Positions 1 to 12,810 of a stretch of DNA of 64,000 bases are shown here, one piece after another. Position 1 is the stretch's first letter. Each line of letters begins with the position of its first letter. This stretch comes from Gamsiella multidivaricata. Its lineage: Eukaryota; Mortierellomycota; Mortierellomycetes; Mortierellales; Mortierellaceae. A program made the position numbers and the translations under genes. The notes under the pieces were generated by a model. It saw only the letters and a program-made list of their open reading frames with translations, did not search any database and was not told the DNA's origin. Location: assembly GCF_025024155.1 (NCBI RefSeq), contig NW_026251812.1, forward strand, positions 39,777 through 103,776. The letters run 5' to 3'.

Positions 1-1424
1 ATGAGGGGGAACGGGATCCTTGCTGACAAAGCCGCTCTGATCCACGAGTTCGGCGCGCTTTGTCAAGCGACGGATGAGATTGCGGGATTCTCTTACACCA
101 CTGGTAATTCCGTGCCAAAGCGACTTTCCATTAACACCGAGCTCACCAAAGGCAGTGAAGACCATTAGGGCAATACCGGGCCAGAGGAACCACGACTGCG
201 CGGTGCCATTGCGGGGTTTGGTGAATCCGCGAGGACCCTCCAAGTATCCAGAATCGACCATCAGGGGACCAGCTAAACCATAAGCAATGAATTCTCCCAG
301 CATGAAGGACCAGACGGTTGAGCCAGGGGTCATCATACCAGCACCAAAAAACGAGAAATCAAAGCTCCAAGCCCAGCCCCAAATCTGATCAGCGTGCTGC
401 ATCCTCATGTATCCAGCAGCGTGCCCGATCCAGTAGAGAATATGGATGGTATCAAAGATGCCGGGTATGAAGTTTCCGAGGAGCACAAAGACCAGGGCAA
501 CAAAGAACGCGCCAATCATGATCAGGGCTGTCTTCTGGGCATCCGACGCAGCCTTGGATCCGGTCTTGTGAAGGTTGCGAATAGTCTCTGCAGCGGCACG
601 GGGGGTAGGGAAGACGAGATCTTGGTTGATGACAAAGTGCGTGCGCAGCGGGACGGCAAAGAACATGCCAAAGAAGGCAGCGCAGGTAGTCCAGAGAACA
701 AGAGTCAGGGCATCGTCCTTGGGCATTCGACCTTCACCCATCAAGCCCATGCGGTACATGGCTGGGATGGCGGTGACAAATCCGGTAGAGAGACCACCAG
801 CGGTCGTGGCGGCAGCCTGGCAGGTAGCATTCTCGCGTGGTCCAAAAGTGCTGCCCATGAGGCGGGCGAGAGGCTTAAGGATGATGAATCCGAAAATGGC
901 GCCCCAGAGTGAGGCACCGAATGTCCAGCCGATTTTGAGACCGACATATAGGTTACTGGCTGCGACCACACATCCCAAGAGAGAGCCGACGATGGCCGCA
1001 CGCCTATGAGAATGAACATAATGAACAAAGCACGCGAGGGGTTCAGAGTGAGCATGATTGTGATGGCAGGTGCCATGTATGGCTACGGATATGTGGATGT
1101 GGGTTGTTTGCGGGACATGGTCATTGTGAGCTGTGCTCAGTCGAAACCGACACAACAACGGTTTAAAAGGGTGTACAGAGCCAATTCGAACATTTACCAG
1201 GTGAACTGATGCTCCTCAGGAGGGAACTCTTCATCGCCATCATTGATGTCCAAGGCGCCGCCATCTGAGCGCTTATCCTCGGTGAAGCTGATAGCATGAT
1301 CGGGGTGGACATAGTCATCTGCTTTAAAGGAGGCGGGGTGACCCAGAGGATGATGACCCTCAAGGCTTTCCTGAGGACGGTGGCTCTCCATTGGACGAGG
1401 TTTTTCGTCAAATGTGTTCTGCAT
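1..1424 (-). CDS. OPT-family oligopeptide transporter, 5' part (truncated by window edge)
   Basis: Membrane transporter of the oligopeptide transporter (OPT) superfamily, expected to import small peptides or metal chelates with protons at the plasma membrane or an internal membrane. Exon 1 is 1424-1198 and encodes an acidic, soluble N-terminus of about 75 residues. A 194-bp intron (1197-1004, GT-AG) follows, and exon 2 runs from 1003 off the left edge. The join reads QFTW|RAAIVGSLLG, which is the usual entry into the first OPT membrane segment. Exon 2 shows many hydrophobic segments and family signatures such as SNLYVGLKIGWTFGASL, FGPRENATCQAAATTAGG and FFGAGMMTPGSTVW. The start at 1424 is the first ATG of the open frame. 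About 410 residues are visible; the C-terminal part lies outside. Substrate and subclade (YSL-like or PT-like) cannot be told from this portion. Confidence 0.9.
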
Positions 1425-3812
1425 GTGTTGTATCTATGCTGATCAATGACTCGATTGTAGATGAGTTGGTGTGTAGTAAGATGGAGATCTGGGTACGAAG
1501 GAGTCCGGGCGGGGATGAGAGGGGAAGGAGAAGGTAATAGGAACTAGGATGTGGGTATCCGATTACAAAAGGAGACGCAAGGGTTGTGCGACCTTTGATG
1601 ATATGGCAGAGGTGTGAAGAGATAATACAGACCAAAAAAACACTTCAAAAGTGCGAAGGTGGGCTGTATTTGTATGGCGGATTCCCAGATGGCGAAAGCT
1701 GCAATCCTGCGCCGGCTGTCGTTCGATGGTTCCCCAGTTACGAGGGGACTAATCCTTTCACTCAGTTGCTAGTTCTCTGCATCAGCGTGGCAAGTACTTT
1801 TCGCTTTCTGGCCTTTTCTTTCCTGGCTGCGCATGAACTTGATAGCGACAGAGCACTTTATGAATAGACTAATGTGAGTCGATATAGCAGAAATGGATGT
1901 TCCCATCAAGGAAACCCTAAAATTAGGTCAAGCCCGCAAATGGGAACTCAGAGACGGATCAGTTTCACACGATGGCCCTGGTTGCTTGCAATGGCGAGCA
2001 AAACAAGATAAGTTGTCTGTAATTGGGGAACTGGTCCTATTGGACGGCATTGCAGGACCAAGGTGCTCATGTGGATTTATGTAAGTTTTTTCCTTGCTTT
2101 TTACTGCTAGTAGGCAGTCTATCGTGCATGGGTTAACAAAAGATACACTATCAGAGCCATATAATACAACATCTCTCTTATGGTAATATCGCTCCATCTG
2201 TTCAATTCCATAACACCTCGTGCGGTTTAAAGCACGCGGTACTTCGTTCACAGTACGTACCTCCAACACTTCGGTGTCACAAACAATTGCGCACAGTGAC
2301 CCAAGCAAGAATGGTGAAGCGAGTACTTGGTACTTGTAGATCTATAGACGGCCACAACCATGAACGCGTCCAGTAATAAATGAGAACCAAAGGATCGCCG
2401 GCAAATGACACTTGGCAGGCGACAAAGATAGCGGCCGTCCACTCAGGCCCGTAAAACAGTCGTATGATCACAACAGTCGCTTTGGTGTCTAAAATCCTCC
2501 TCTGCTGCATTGGTAACTAACGCCGAGTCCGACATACCAGCTTTTCGAATCGGAACCACTTCCACCCTCATCCGGGACGATTTATTACTCACCGGTCGAT
2601 GACTTGTTTGCGCCCTACTTCTCAGGCACATCAGGTTCTCTTTCGTGTTGTGGCTCCGCTTAAAATAAATTAAGAGGTCTGTTCCAGCACGCCATCACAA
2701 TATCGGATGTAAGTGCCATCCAATGACTTTCTTAGAAACCTCAACATTCGAAGGCCGGCGCTGAAACAGCCTTTGAACGTAGGGCTCGAAGCATGCATCT
2801 ATACACTATTTTTTCGTTTGTTCACCTGGGAAATAATCTACAGTCTACCAACGCTATTCTCTTTCTCATTCTTTCGTGTTCCCGGCCATCTGCTACCTCT
2901 ATCGTAGTTTCCATTCAAGGGACTGGCGGGGCCTAGACCTTGTGGAGCCAATGACCCGAGCTTGAGAACCAGCCCTTTATGGCTAGCATTTCTGAACAAT
3001 TGCGTTCTAACTCTTCAGATTCGTCATTGATGCCCAAAAGAGGCATTTACTCACGCTCTCCTCCATCGTTCTCCGTACCGCCATTGGATTGTTTCTTTTG
3101 AGGATCCCATATTTCCGGACCTCATACGAGCATTGCGCGTTCCATGAAGACAAATACGAAACCAGGCGCTCGTATGAAGCTGCTTTATTCCCACGGGGAC
3201 ACTAACACTCTAAATGCAGATGATCACAATTTCATTACCGGGATACCTCCCCGACCTGGATTAGGCTCGCCTTTCGTTCTCTTTCGTACGTCCCCTCCCT
3301 CGGAAGAGTTCCTTATTGTCTCATCAGCCAACAACAATTGAGCTGCACGGGTAATGGTTTTTAATTGAGGAGTTTGAAGTGCATCATGGGTAGACTCCAA
3401 GATGGCCAAGCAAAATGCACGTTCTGCACAGAGCACTGCGCTAACCGTAGGAAGAAGTTTGGCGAGGAAAAAAAAATCTACTCCATACATGGCATTCATT
3501 CTCCACTCCCAGCATGGCTCACGCGCCTCATATTTCCCACGCGCATAGTCCGCGATGATTACAGCCATTGAAAACTAGATGGATCTTTCCATGATGTCCC
3601 CCTAATCGCTTCCTCATAGACTATATGTGTCATCGACATCGTTCTTAATAGTCTTGTATATGATTTGCAAGGAGCACGGGTTCTTGTGTTGCAACAAGCG
3701 CCAATCGCCATTCATAGTAATAGTGCGTGGTAATACAATAATATTCTGTTCATAAATAGAATACTGCAATGGTATTCTCATGTTTAAGACATAATGATAT
3801 CTAACATTATCC
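1425..3812. other. 2.4-kb intergenic stretch without a recognisable gene
   Basis: This holds the upstream region of the OPT gene and the 3' flank of the ArfGAP gene. Only short open frames occur on either strand (the longest about 126 codons). None shows a recognisable domain or a convincing exon chain, and I see no tRNA or snRNA signature. Confidence 0.5.
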
Positions 3813-6800
3813 CTATGGCGCACCAGCATTGGAGCTGGAACTAGGGGCAGAGCCAGGCGTTGGCGGGTTTGACCCCTTCCTGTGTAGAATTACATACGGT
3901 CCAGACAGAGGCGCCTCCGAATGGGTTTGATCCGCACTTGTTGACGTTGTCGGAGCTGATATAGTTGGTGTTGCCTCATTCGAGGCATTACTCGAGACCG
4001 AAGCCGCGTCCCCTTGCTTCGGCAAACTGCTCGATGACGAGGGAACAGACGGTGTCACTGCCTGCGCGGTGTTCGACATGAGGGTTTCCCTGTCCTCCTT
4101 CAACATATTGTTCTTGATGTACGCTGCCGACAATCGAAGACTTTTCGAGAGCGTCGCCTTCATCTTGTGGGCACGGCTGCTGGAGTAGTGCAGCGCAGAA
4201 TGAGAGGACAGATTGTCAGCCCAGGAATGTTGTTGCATGGCTGGAGAGGATGGGACGGTCGCTGCGTTCTGCAGCTTGTACGATCCCGACTTTTTGTCTG
4301 ACGATGATTCGGTTGTCTTGCCTGCAGCAGGCAGCGCTGGGCCGGATGCGCTGTCGCTCTCGCGACGCTTCTGGAATAAGGTTGAGATGTCTTGGTACGT
4401 TGAGCTGGGTTGACGGATGAGTGTTGTGGAATACGTTCCTGCAGGGGTAGGAGACGATGTGGCCGATGTTGGAGCAGAGATAGAACCAGGACCAGCAATG
4501 GGGTTCTGTGGACGAAGGCGAGGCGAAAGGGCATTGGGGGAGGTCGACAACATAGGGTCGTTATAGTTGATGGCGGGCGGCGATCCTAGCATCAGCTCCC
4601 CACGCGCTGCACTCTTGGCACGAAGATATTCCATTGCTGTTCCGCCTCCCTCGCCTCTCATGTGTACAACTTGTCCAAGACTTCGGCGGTTGCTCCTCTG
4701 TTGGTGGTTCCGGATGTCTTCTAGGTCGACCTGTGTCGAATCCCATCCAATTTCGCTACTAGGGGTCGTTGCGTCTGTCGATAAGAGAAGTGCGTTCTGT
4801 TGAGTAGTAGATGAATCGTCCACTTGCGCGCTTGTTCCATCTGATGAGCTTGGCTGCCCTGTTCCGTCAGTATCATCGTCAATAAGGCGCACCTCTACGC
4901 TTAGGTTGCTAGTAGCACCATTCTGAATCATAAACTCGGCCATAGGATACACTTCGTATTGCTCATCAAGACTGAATGGAACACCGTGCTGGAGGGCGAG
5001 CAGCAGTGGCGACGTCTGCATAACCATGAACGAAGAGGAGCCATAGGGGTCGGTCGTTGAAGACAAAGACGAATCCTGGACGTCCACTGACGTCTGCTGT
5101 CCTTGCTGTTGCCCCTGTCCTGCACCTGCACCTACTCCAGATGCATTCAAAATCATAGATCCGATTGTTGATCTCGACAAACGTGGAGAACCTTCTGTGC
5201 TCGATGTGAGGCCTTCCAGGCTCGACTGCATCTGTCCATCGCCCAAGATCGAAGACCCCGTTGTTCCATCCGCTTCTGACGCTCCATGTCCAGTTCCTGA
5301 ATGGATGGTCTCGCTTTCCTGCTCGTCGGACTCCTGTACCGCGTTGAGGTCCGCGCCGGCTGCGTATGCCGCAATGACATCGGGTATATTGTTGGTGATC
5401 GCAGCTTGGAAAAGTCCCTTTGTTGCAAGTATGGCCATGTTCTCTGATGGATCGGCACCTTCCATGTATCGCTGACGGTCAACAAAGGCGCGCTCAGCAT
5501 ACTTCTTTTGAATAAATGCAACCTTGTACTCTCGCATATCGTTCACAAGAGGCCTCCGGAAGACGACTTTGATTGAAGATTGATCTTCTGGGATCTCATG
5601 AGCAGATTGAACGAGGTTTGCTTCCCATATCCGATTCGAGATTTCATTGCCTACAGAGCGGATAAAATCAAAGAGATCCCGTGTGTATGAGGTAGTGTCC
5701 AGAGTGAATGATCGAACTTTTGAAATGTGTGTTCCTAGACTTCTGTGAATCCCAGAGCATTCTATCAAATAGTATTGAATATGTTAAGATTTTCGTCAGT
5801 TGGGTGTTTTTTTGAGGTGGCTATTAAATTGCTTGAAATTTAACTAAGGTAATACTTACCGATGCAAATCAGGATGCCCAGATTGATGGCACACCAGTCT
5901 GGGTTCTTGGCTCCACACTCAGCACAGAAGTTGTTCGCTGGATGTGTTTCCCGCATGATCTTCAAGAGTCGAGTACCAAGATGATCAAAATAATAAGTCG
6001 GCTCTTGAGAACCCCAAATATCGCCAATACTTCCAGCTAGATTTCTGTCTGCGAATGCTACGTGCATTGCCTGGTCCATGCTTGACCGACCAGCGGCGCT
6101 CAGACTCGAGTTAAAACCGTCGACACCATAATTACTGCTAGCCCTGGGGTCCTTGCCGGAGGAGTACATGTCGAGACTTTGGCAGCTACTCGAGCCATTC
6201 AAAAGACTTTGAATTGCATTGGAAATGACGCTGACCCAAGAGTTCATGTCCTCCGCGCTTGTCGCTTGGTAAACACGTCTGTATTTTGGGGTGATCACCT
6301 CGAAACAGAATCGACGGTCCTGATTCCGACATGGCCGTACAGTTGAGATCTTGAGGTTGATAGGCTCGTTGTGCAGCATGGTGGCACCCTTTTTCCAGTG
6401 TGAATATTCGTGAAGGTGTCCCTCAGACACAACACACCAATATTTGTGCCAGTTGATGCTGGGTTTCTCGAGGACTGCCGAGTTGTTGTGCATGCTGGGC
6501 CGACTTGTAGCGAATAAAAAGCCCTCCTTGCGCCTTCCCAGGGCCGAGCTGGCATCAATGTCCTGATGCTCCAAATCACGAATGCCAGTAAACTTTGGTA
6601 TGGTGTTGTTGACAAGTTGAGCCGAACCGAGCGCTGAAGACGAAGTGGGCGACGCACTAGTGGCGAGTTTCTGGTCTGCTCCTGCATTACTGTCTTGATG
6701 GTCCTCAGGGGATTCTTGGGTAACATTGGGAATATCAAGATTGCCGTCAGAGGGTGCATCGGAGCTGTTGGGAGGAGGAGTCGAAGTGGAGGCAAGATGG

Positions 6801-9148
6801 GAGCTGCTTCTTGTAAATGAGAAAGGAACCGACGAGGGACCGTCGTCGTGGCTATCCAGTAGTTCCTTCCTTCGTTCCTGGCGTTCCTTCCTGACGATTG
6901 CCGCTCGTTTGTGAGATTCTAAAAGTTCAGCTGCGAGCAGATCCAAGCCGGGCTTCAAATCTTCTGCTAGAAGTGCCGTATCCATCATGTTTCTGCAGTG
7001 CTTTTCCGAGTAGTTGGTTAGATGGTGCAAAATCTCGTCGCTCTTGCTGCCGCCGACTCGCATGTCGAGAAGGAATCCCCAGTACTCGAAGCGCTTGACC
7101 TCGAATTGCCGCCGTTTCTTTTCGTATTTTGCATCCGCCTCGCCCTTTTTCCGATTACTCTCCTGTTTCATGGCCATGTATCGAGACAGGAACTGGTAGT
7201 ACTCCTTGCTCTCGTCGTCGAACGACTTTCGGTGGACTTCCGCCGCTTTGATATCATTACTATAGAACCGAGAGAGCGGCTCGATCAATAGACTGCGCAT
7301 CTGGTGTCCAAGAACATCAGCCGTCTCAGCAAGACACTGGGACATAGGTCGAAGATAGTTGTTGATTAGAGGCTCTGCCGGCTTGAACCCCTCCATCTCC
7401 TTGACAAAGGCTTCATCTGCGACCACCAGTGCTTTCCGAGCCTCGAGAACCGTCTGCGCAGCCTTGATGATCCGTTTTGTCGATGCCTTCATGTCACGAA
7501 TGTGGTTCTCACACTCTGCGACAGTCGCTCGGAAGAGCGGTCCGTCTTCAGTGTCTTGGGCGAGCGGTACCAGGTTTGGATTTGAGGATAATCCTGCAGT
7601 AGGCCCGAAGGCGTCTGCAGCCAGCCCTGGTGCGGCTGAGTTGGTACTAGCGTCAAGTAATGAGGCGTGGCTCGAGGGCACGGAGACACCCTTGGAATGA
7701 AAGGAGCCAAGTCGAGTGATGCCCCCAATTCTTTCTGGGATTGACGCCTGCCTCCAATGCCGGCTGTTTGTTGAAGACGGCCGATGTGGTTCAGATTGCT
7801 TATGCCCCGCATCCTGTCCAGCAGAAGGGGAGTCTGCGAAGTGTGTGTGTAGAGTTGGTCAGACTTCACATCCGTTTCTGCTCCAATGATAATATTTGCT
7901 ATGGAAGTTAGTATGCTTTCCTTACCAATGATCCAGAGCGAGAATTTTGAGAGAATATCTGCATTGCCAGTTGAAGGATTCCGATGTAGGAACTAGTAAT
8001 ACAATAAACATCCGTGTGTCAATTAATTTAAGCCCCTAGCCTATGTAGCATGCAGCAGACTTTACTCACAGCAAACACGGCTTTGTGGCCCAGCGGATCG
8101 TCCTGTGCGCGGTCTCTTGAATGGTCCCATGTCCAGTTGTATATCTGAGAGCCTCCCTGGTCCTTTAAGTCATGTTCTTCCATAATTGGTTCCACACTGA
8201 CAACCGAACCGCCCTTTATCTAAAAGGAAGGTGTTGTTGGTCAAAATATCATCCCTGACAGACCATGTCACCGTCTCCTGCCCAAAATGTAATAATCACT
8301 TACCTGTTGCTCAAACTTGGTTTCAAGGCATAGGTCCAGTAATTCCTGCTCTGAGTTGACCTCTGCAAAGTATATGCTCGGCATGCGTACGTTACTGGCA
8401 GTGGTAATGTTGCTGCTGTTCTCGTCCCTGGCTACTATTGGGCCTGACTCTGGCGGTTCTGTGTGGTTATTTGCTAAAGATTTCCCGCGACTAGATGTAG
8501 GTCTCTCTGGGCAGTTGTCTTTAGATTCGGCGCTATTTTTGTTGGTTGATACTGCTGAGGTCAACTTTCCCGACAACATTGAGTTTTGATCTCTAGTAGT
8601 ATGAGATGCAGCACCTTGCTCTTCCACAGCGCTCTCCTTGTTCGCACTGTAAGTTGCTTCCCCGGAATCCACGGCGTTACTGCTGGCTGTCGGAGGCGTG
8701 GACGACATCGAATCGAAGATATGCCCTTTCAACCCAAAAGAGAGGCGGAGGCCCTCCCCTGCATGAACCTTGAGCAGCAAGGCAGCCGTTGGTGCCTCAG
8801 TTGCTGCGTCGGACGATGTGGAAATGACATCTGTGTCCAGCACATACTCGACACGGTCCTGTGAGTGGCATTGGACTGCAAAGTTCGAGTTTGGCAGCAC
8901 CGAGATAGTCAGTGCTGGCGAGGCTGTGGCATTGTGAACGGTGATGCTTGAGATGTCAACTGCAGTGGATAAATAAAATAAGATGAAACGTGGAAGGTTG
9001 GAAGGTTAGGGGTGTTGATATAAGTGCGAACATTCTTTTTGTTTGTTCAGTGCGAAGGCGATACACAACGGAGCAAATACTTGCATTGGGTGGTATCGGA
9101 CTGTGTGAGAGAGGAGGAAGGGGTCTGGGAAGCGATGGAGGAGGCCAT
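3813..9148 (-). CDS. BAR-PH-ArfGAP-ankyrin protein (ACAP/centaurin-beta type Arf GTPase activator)
   Basis: Predicted GTPase-activating protein for Arf GTPases, acting on curved membranes in vesicle traffic. Exons: 9148-9085, 8959-8304, 8219-8070, 7992-7926, 7833-5860 and 5761-3813 (1619 aa). Order: an N-terminal region of about 400 residues with no clear domain, partly Ser/Thr-rich; BAR coiled-coil (about 415-640); PH domain (about 750-860, starting KEGFLFATSR); ArfGAP zinc finger (about 935-1040); ankyrin-like repeats and a long disordered Ser-rich tail. The zinc finger is CAEC-x16-CIEC, rebuilt exactly across the 5859-5762 intron, followed by SGIHRSLG with the arginine finger. Intron 1 appears to use a GC donor (T|GCAAGT); a GT donor four bases on would put a stop in frame. 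The start at 9148 has a good context (GCCATGGCC), but exon 1 is the least certain part. The domain order matches fungal Cnt5/Cnt6-like ArfGAPs. Confidence 0.88.
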
Positions 9149-10003
9149 GGCATCGGCCTCGTCTATATCGTACGGGGAGTTGGGAATGACAATGGTGTTG
9201 ACAGTGTGTTGTTTGAAGGGCGCTTGGCTTCTTGTTCAGGGTGCGACGTTGGGCGATAATGGTATGCAAGCAGTGTGCAGCAAGCGACGATCCCACTGTT
9301 GGAGTGAATGAGGGTCGGATGAGTGGAGATGAGTGGTGGAGAGAGGAGAAAGAGATGAGAAGCGATGATGAGAGTGAAGGATCGGGAGGGAGCTGCTTGC
9401 GGGGAACGAAGAGCTGGTTCTTGCTATATGGTGTTAGTGCCCTTGAAGTATGTTTCCTTGGGATGGCAGGCAAGTCATGCTGCTTTTTTTTGAGTTCCTT
9501 CCATTCTGTGGAGAGTCCAGGTGGAGAGAGCGCGCGCGCTTTCTTTTGCTTGCAAATACGGTGCAGGTTTAGACATACTCTTCTGCATGAGAGCCATGTT
9601 ATATGCATAATATGTGTCTTCCGTGAGCTCTCACAGCCTATTTTATTTTAACCATGGGCCTACAGCACGACAATCAAATTCCAGAGCGAAGAGCAATTCG
9701 AGTAAGCTATCAGCAAACAGGAACCGAGGCAGATTGCAATGGCCCAAAGGGTTTACTGACACATCCGTGGACAGGCCCTGCACATGCGCGGCGACTTTCC
9801 CCCTACGCGGCGGGATAGACAGACACAGTACGCGTCTCGGCCCATTGATCCGGGGTGCTCATCATTTCCTCACGCGTCGTCACTTCGCCGCAAAAATAAG
9901 GCATGTGACATTAGAGACAAACGAGGTCGTCCCCTCCTTTCCTACACACACTCTCATACCCGTTCGTTAACAACTACCTTGAAGCACGCCTACAGGAGAA
10001 GAC
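9149..10003. other. Divergent promoter region, ArfGAP gene and SRC1-like gene
   Basis: 855 bp separate two divergently transcribed genes. A 200-codon open frame on the minus strand (9006-9608) reads as a low-complexity Ser/Pro/His-rich frame and conflicts with the ArfGAP exon 1 frame, so I treat it as leader DNA. Two ACGCGT motifs lie near the SRC1-like gene (listed separately). Confidence 0.5.
9830..9877. promoter_or_regulatory. Pair of ACGCGT (MCB-like) motifs upstream of SRC1-like gene
   Basis: ACGCGT occurs at 9830-9835 and again at 9872-9877, about 125-175 bp before the ATG at 10004. In ascomycete yeasts this hexamer is the MluI cell-cycle box bound by MBF-type factors. The doublet spacing and promoter position are suggestive, but the hexamer is common by chance. 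Confidence 0.3.
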
Positions 10004-12673
10004 ATGGCATTGTCGGAACCGCCCCACTATCTCCATCCGGACTTCGATCCCTGGAAACTCAAGATGGATCAGATTCGCGACATTCTGATTCAACATCACG
10101 TCAAAACCCCTACTGGAATCGTCCGAAAACAGCAACTCGTGGATCTTTTCAACCAGCATATCCGGCCCCAGGTCCCCGAGATCAGCGAGGTGGAAAAGGA
10201 CGCTGAGCTGAACGACCACGAGAACAAGGCGTCCAGTTCCAAGACGCGTCACCAACTTGCTAAAAAAGAGGAGGAACAAACCACTGCTGAGACCGCTCCA
10301 CCTAAATCGACTCGTGTTAAGCGAGCGAGCAGTAAACAGAGATTGGATCCTGAGGAGCCTGCTGAGGTAATACTCCGACACTCTCAGTATGCCTAGGTGC
10401 CATTATTACCCACTTATACCAGTGAACACTCAAACGCACCTTTAGGTCAAGCCCAAGATTGAGCGCGGTAGTAGTCGTGGCAAAGTATCGGCAGACAGGA
10501 GCGATGTAGAATCAAAAACTTCAGTAACCGGCAGGGGCAGGAAACCTCGCAAGACACCTGTACAAAGCGAAGATGATAGTGAACCCATTTCCAAATCTCT
10601 CCGTGTAAAGGTACGCCAGCTATTCATGGCATAGCTTTCCATTCAACTTCTTCGTCTTTCAAATTCAGCTGGCTTATCCCTTCGGCTTTTTATATACAAA
10701 AAAATAGCGGGAGGCCAAGGAGAAGAAGAAGGCTAGGAGCGCGAACTTTTCGGATGAGAACCCATTCCAAAGTGGAAGCGAATCAGAGCGTAAACGATCT
10801 CGGTCGAGGTCCCGCACACGAAAGGCCAAGGAGAGCGACAAGCGCGATCATGTCTTCAAAGTCCCCGCACAACCTGCCTTTTCCAAGTTTATGCATACGC
10901 CTCTACCTGAAAAGGGCGACCCCTCAAAGTCCTCAGCGCACCCCAAGCCAAGAAAGATCATGCCGGATGAATTCCCTACGCCCAAACCTCTCCACCTTAA
11001 CGCGCCTCAGTCTGACATGCAGGATCTGCTAAATAATTTACGCCGCAACATGGGACCTATTTGGCTGATTCTTTCAACCGTCCTCTTGGCATACGGCATT
11101 TGGTATCGACAAACGAGGATTGATATTGGCTTCTGCACGGAAGCTGAACTGGGGACACCGACATCCAGAGGTGGGTGTCATTTTTCAAGCCAAGGTTTAT
11201 TATTGTGAAGGCATGCGAGATACAAAGTTGATTTAATATCATATTTATTTTAACACAATCGATCACTAGCCTGGTATTACCCTTCCTGCATTCCTTGTCC
11301 CGACCATGCCACTTGCCTAAGATCCGATACCGAGCCGATCTGCCCGCCAGAATACATTCTCAAGCCCCAACTTTTGAGTTTTGGCAACTTGATCCCGCTT
11401 TCGCCTGTTTGCGTCCTTAATAGGGCAAAGGAGTACCAAAGTCTTCAGGTCGCGGATGCTGTCGAAAAGATGCTGCATCTTCATGCCGGAAACATCGAGT
11501 GCAGCTTGTCCAGGGATAAGGCGCCTCTGAACAGTGTGGAATACAGAGCTCGCCGTGGCATTTCAGTGAACGACCTGCGATCTCAACTGGTGCAGCTGAA
11601 GGATGTATGCTATTGCCGCTGTGCTTCATTTTCTCGTTTGTGGAGTTGTGGAGTATGCAGATGTGCCTCAAAGACAAACAGTATCTCATTGATTTTTGTC
11701 TTCTTTCTATTTCTTTAGGACAACGTGTCTGATGAGGACTTTGGTCAGTACTGGGATCTTGCTCTGAGAGAGCTTCGCCGACGATCGGACAGGGTCATTT
11801 TTGAGCACGGCCTAACAGGGTAAGACCGGCCACCTGCATTCGCTATGTCTATTGGAGCAAACGTTTGTTTGAACTCGTACTCACGGCAATCTCTTAATTT
11901 TCTTTCATGTAGCGAGGAGCGTGTACGCTCACTGAGGCCACAAAAGTCGCTGGGCTGCCGAATTCGACAGGCGCTTGTGAGCTGGGTTGTCAAGTTCAGA
12001 TTTTTCCTCTTTGGTATGCGATGATCGTCAATCTGGAATTTTTTCTTTTGGCACCTTCATATCTGGGACACCATCATCTAACTTGAACATTTGTAATAAT
12101 ATAGCCATGGTCGCAAGCGCTACCGGAGGTTTCGCCATTCGCTCTCAGGTTTTGAAGAGGCGCAAGGAGGGGCGCATTGTCAACGGTCTTGTCCAGAACG
12201 TTCTCGCCAAACTCTCGGACCAAGCCCACTATCATTATGTTGATCCTGCGCTCTTTTTAGATCCGTTTTTACCCCAAACACACCTGCGTGATGCACTTTT
12301 GGCGGATGTCCACTCTGCGGCCAGGCGACAGGAAATCTGGGACAAAGTCCAGGCGATTGTTGAGAGGAATTCGAATGTAAGGACGAGTTCACAAGAGGTG
12401 CATGGGGAGCTGCACAGGGTTTGGGAGTGGGTTGGACCATCGGGCGTGTTGAGCCAGCATGGCGCTGGTGAGGCGATCAGTCAAGTCGACAACCTTAATC
12501 ATGGAGTGATGAGCGGAAGCACACGTGGGAGAGGAGTACCCAAGGTCCCTCCACGCACTGGGCCGCATGGCAGTTTCTTTGGGTTGAGACGTCAGGACTC
12601 GGAGTTCCTCAACCCGGAAAACTCACTCTACCCGTCGCTCTCTCAGGATTACCAGGGATACACGCAGGAGTAG
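10004..12673 (+). CDS. SRC1: Src1/Heh1-like LEM (HeH) domain inner nuclear membrane protein
   Basis: Predicted integral protein of the inner nuclear membrane that tethers chromatin and helps nuclear-pore and envelope upkeep. Exons: 10004-10366, 10446-10610, 10708-11170, 11270-11604, 11719-11819, 11913-12013 and 12105-12673 (698 aa). A HeH fold sits at about residues 9-50 (LHPDFDPWKLKMDQIRDIL followed by TGIVRKQQLVDLF). A basic, Ser/Arg-rich linker follows with likely nuclear-localisation stretches (ERKRSRSRSRTRK). Membrane segment 1 is at about 292-309 (GPIWLILSTVLLAYGIWY) and segment 2 at about 497-520. Between them is a lumenal domain with clustered cysteines (SCIPCPDHATC). The C-terminal domain is the Man1/Src1 type with an RRKEGRIVNGLVQNVL helix. 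The two-membrane-pass layout and length match Src1/Heh1 and Heh2; which paralogue it is cannot be settled here. Confidence 0.9.
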
Positions 12674-12752
12674 AGCGGTGGAGGGCGGTAAACAAGTCGA
12701 CTGGAAAGGCTGAACAATGTATGGACAAAATGAGTGCAGAACATAATAACAT

Positions 12753-12758
12753 AATAAA
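12753..12758 (+). terminator. Poly(A) signal AATAAA of SRC1-like gene
   Basis: AATAAA lies 80 bp after the stop codon and just before a T20 tract. Confidence 0.5.
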
Positions 12759-12770
12759 ACGTGTTTTATC

Positions 12771-12790
12771 TTTTTTTTTTTTTTTTTTTT
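12771..12790. repeat. T20 homopolymer between convergent genes
   Basis: Twenty T on the plus strand in the 137-bp gap between the convergent stop codons at 12673 and 12811. Confidence 0.95.
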
Positions 12791-12810
12791 AACAAAAATT
12801 ATACGGCTAA

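Noticed and set aside
1928..2308. 126-codon minus-strand frame in the first intergenic region
   Set aside because: No recognised domain, no consistent neighbouring exon, and random-like composition.
3224..3568. 114-codon minus-strand frame
   Set aside because: No domain, no exon partner and no promoter or leader features; a chance frame is likely.
9006..9608. 200-codon minus-strand open frame upstream of the ArfGAP gene
   Set aside because: Composition is Ser/Pro/His/Leu simple sequence from CT-rich DNA. It overlaps exon 1 of the ArfGAP gene in another frame and shows no domain.
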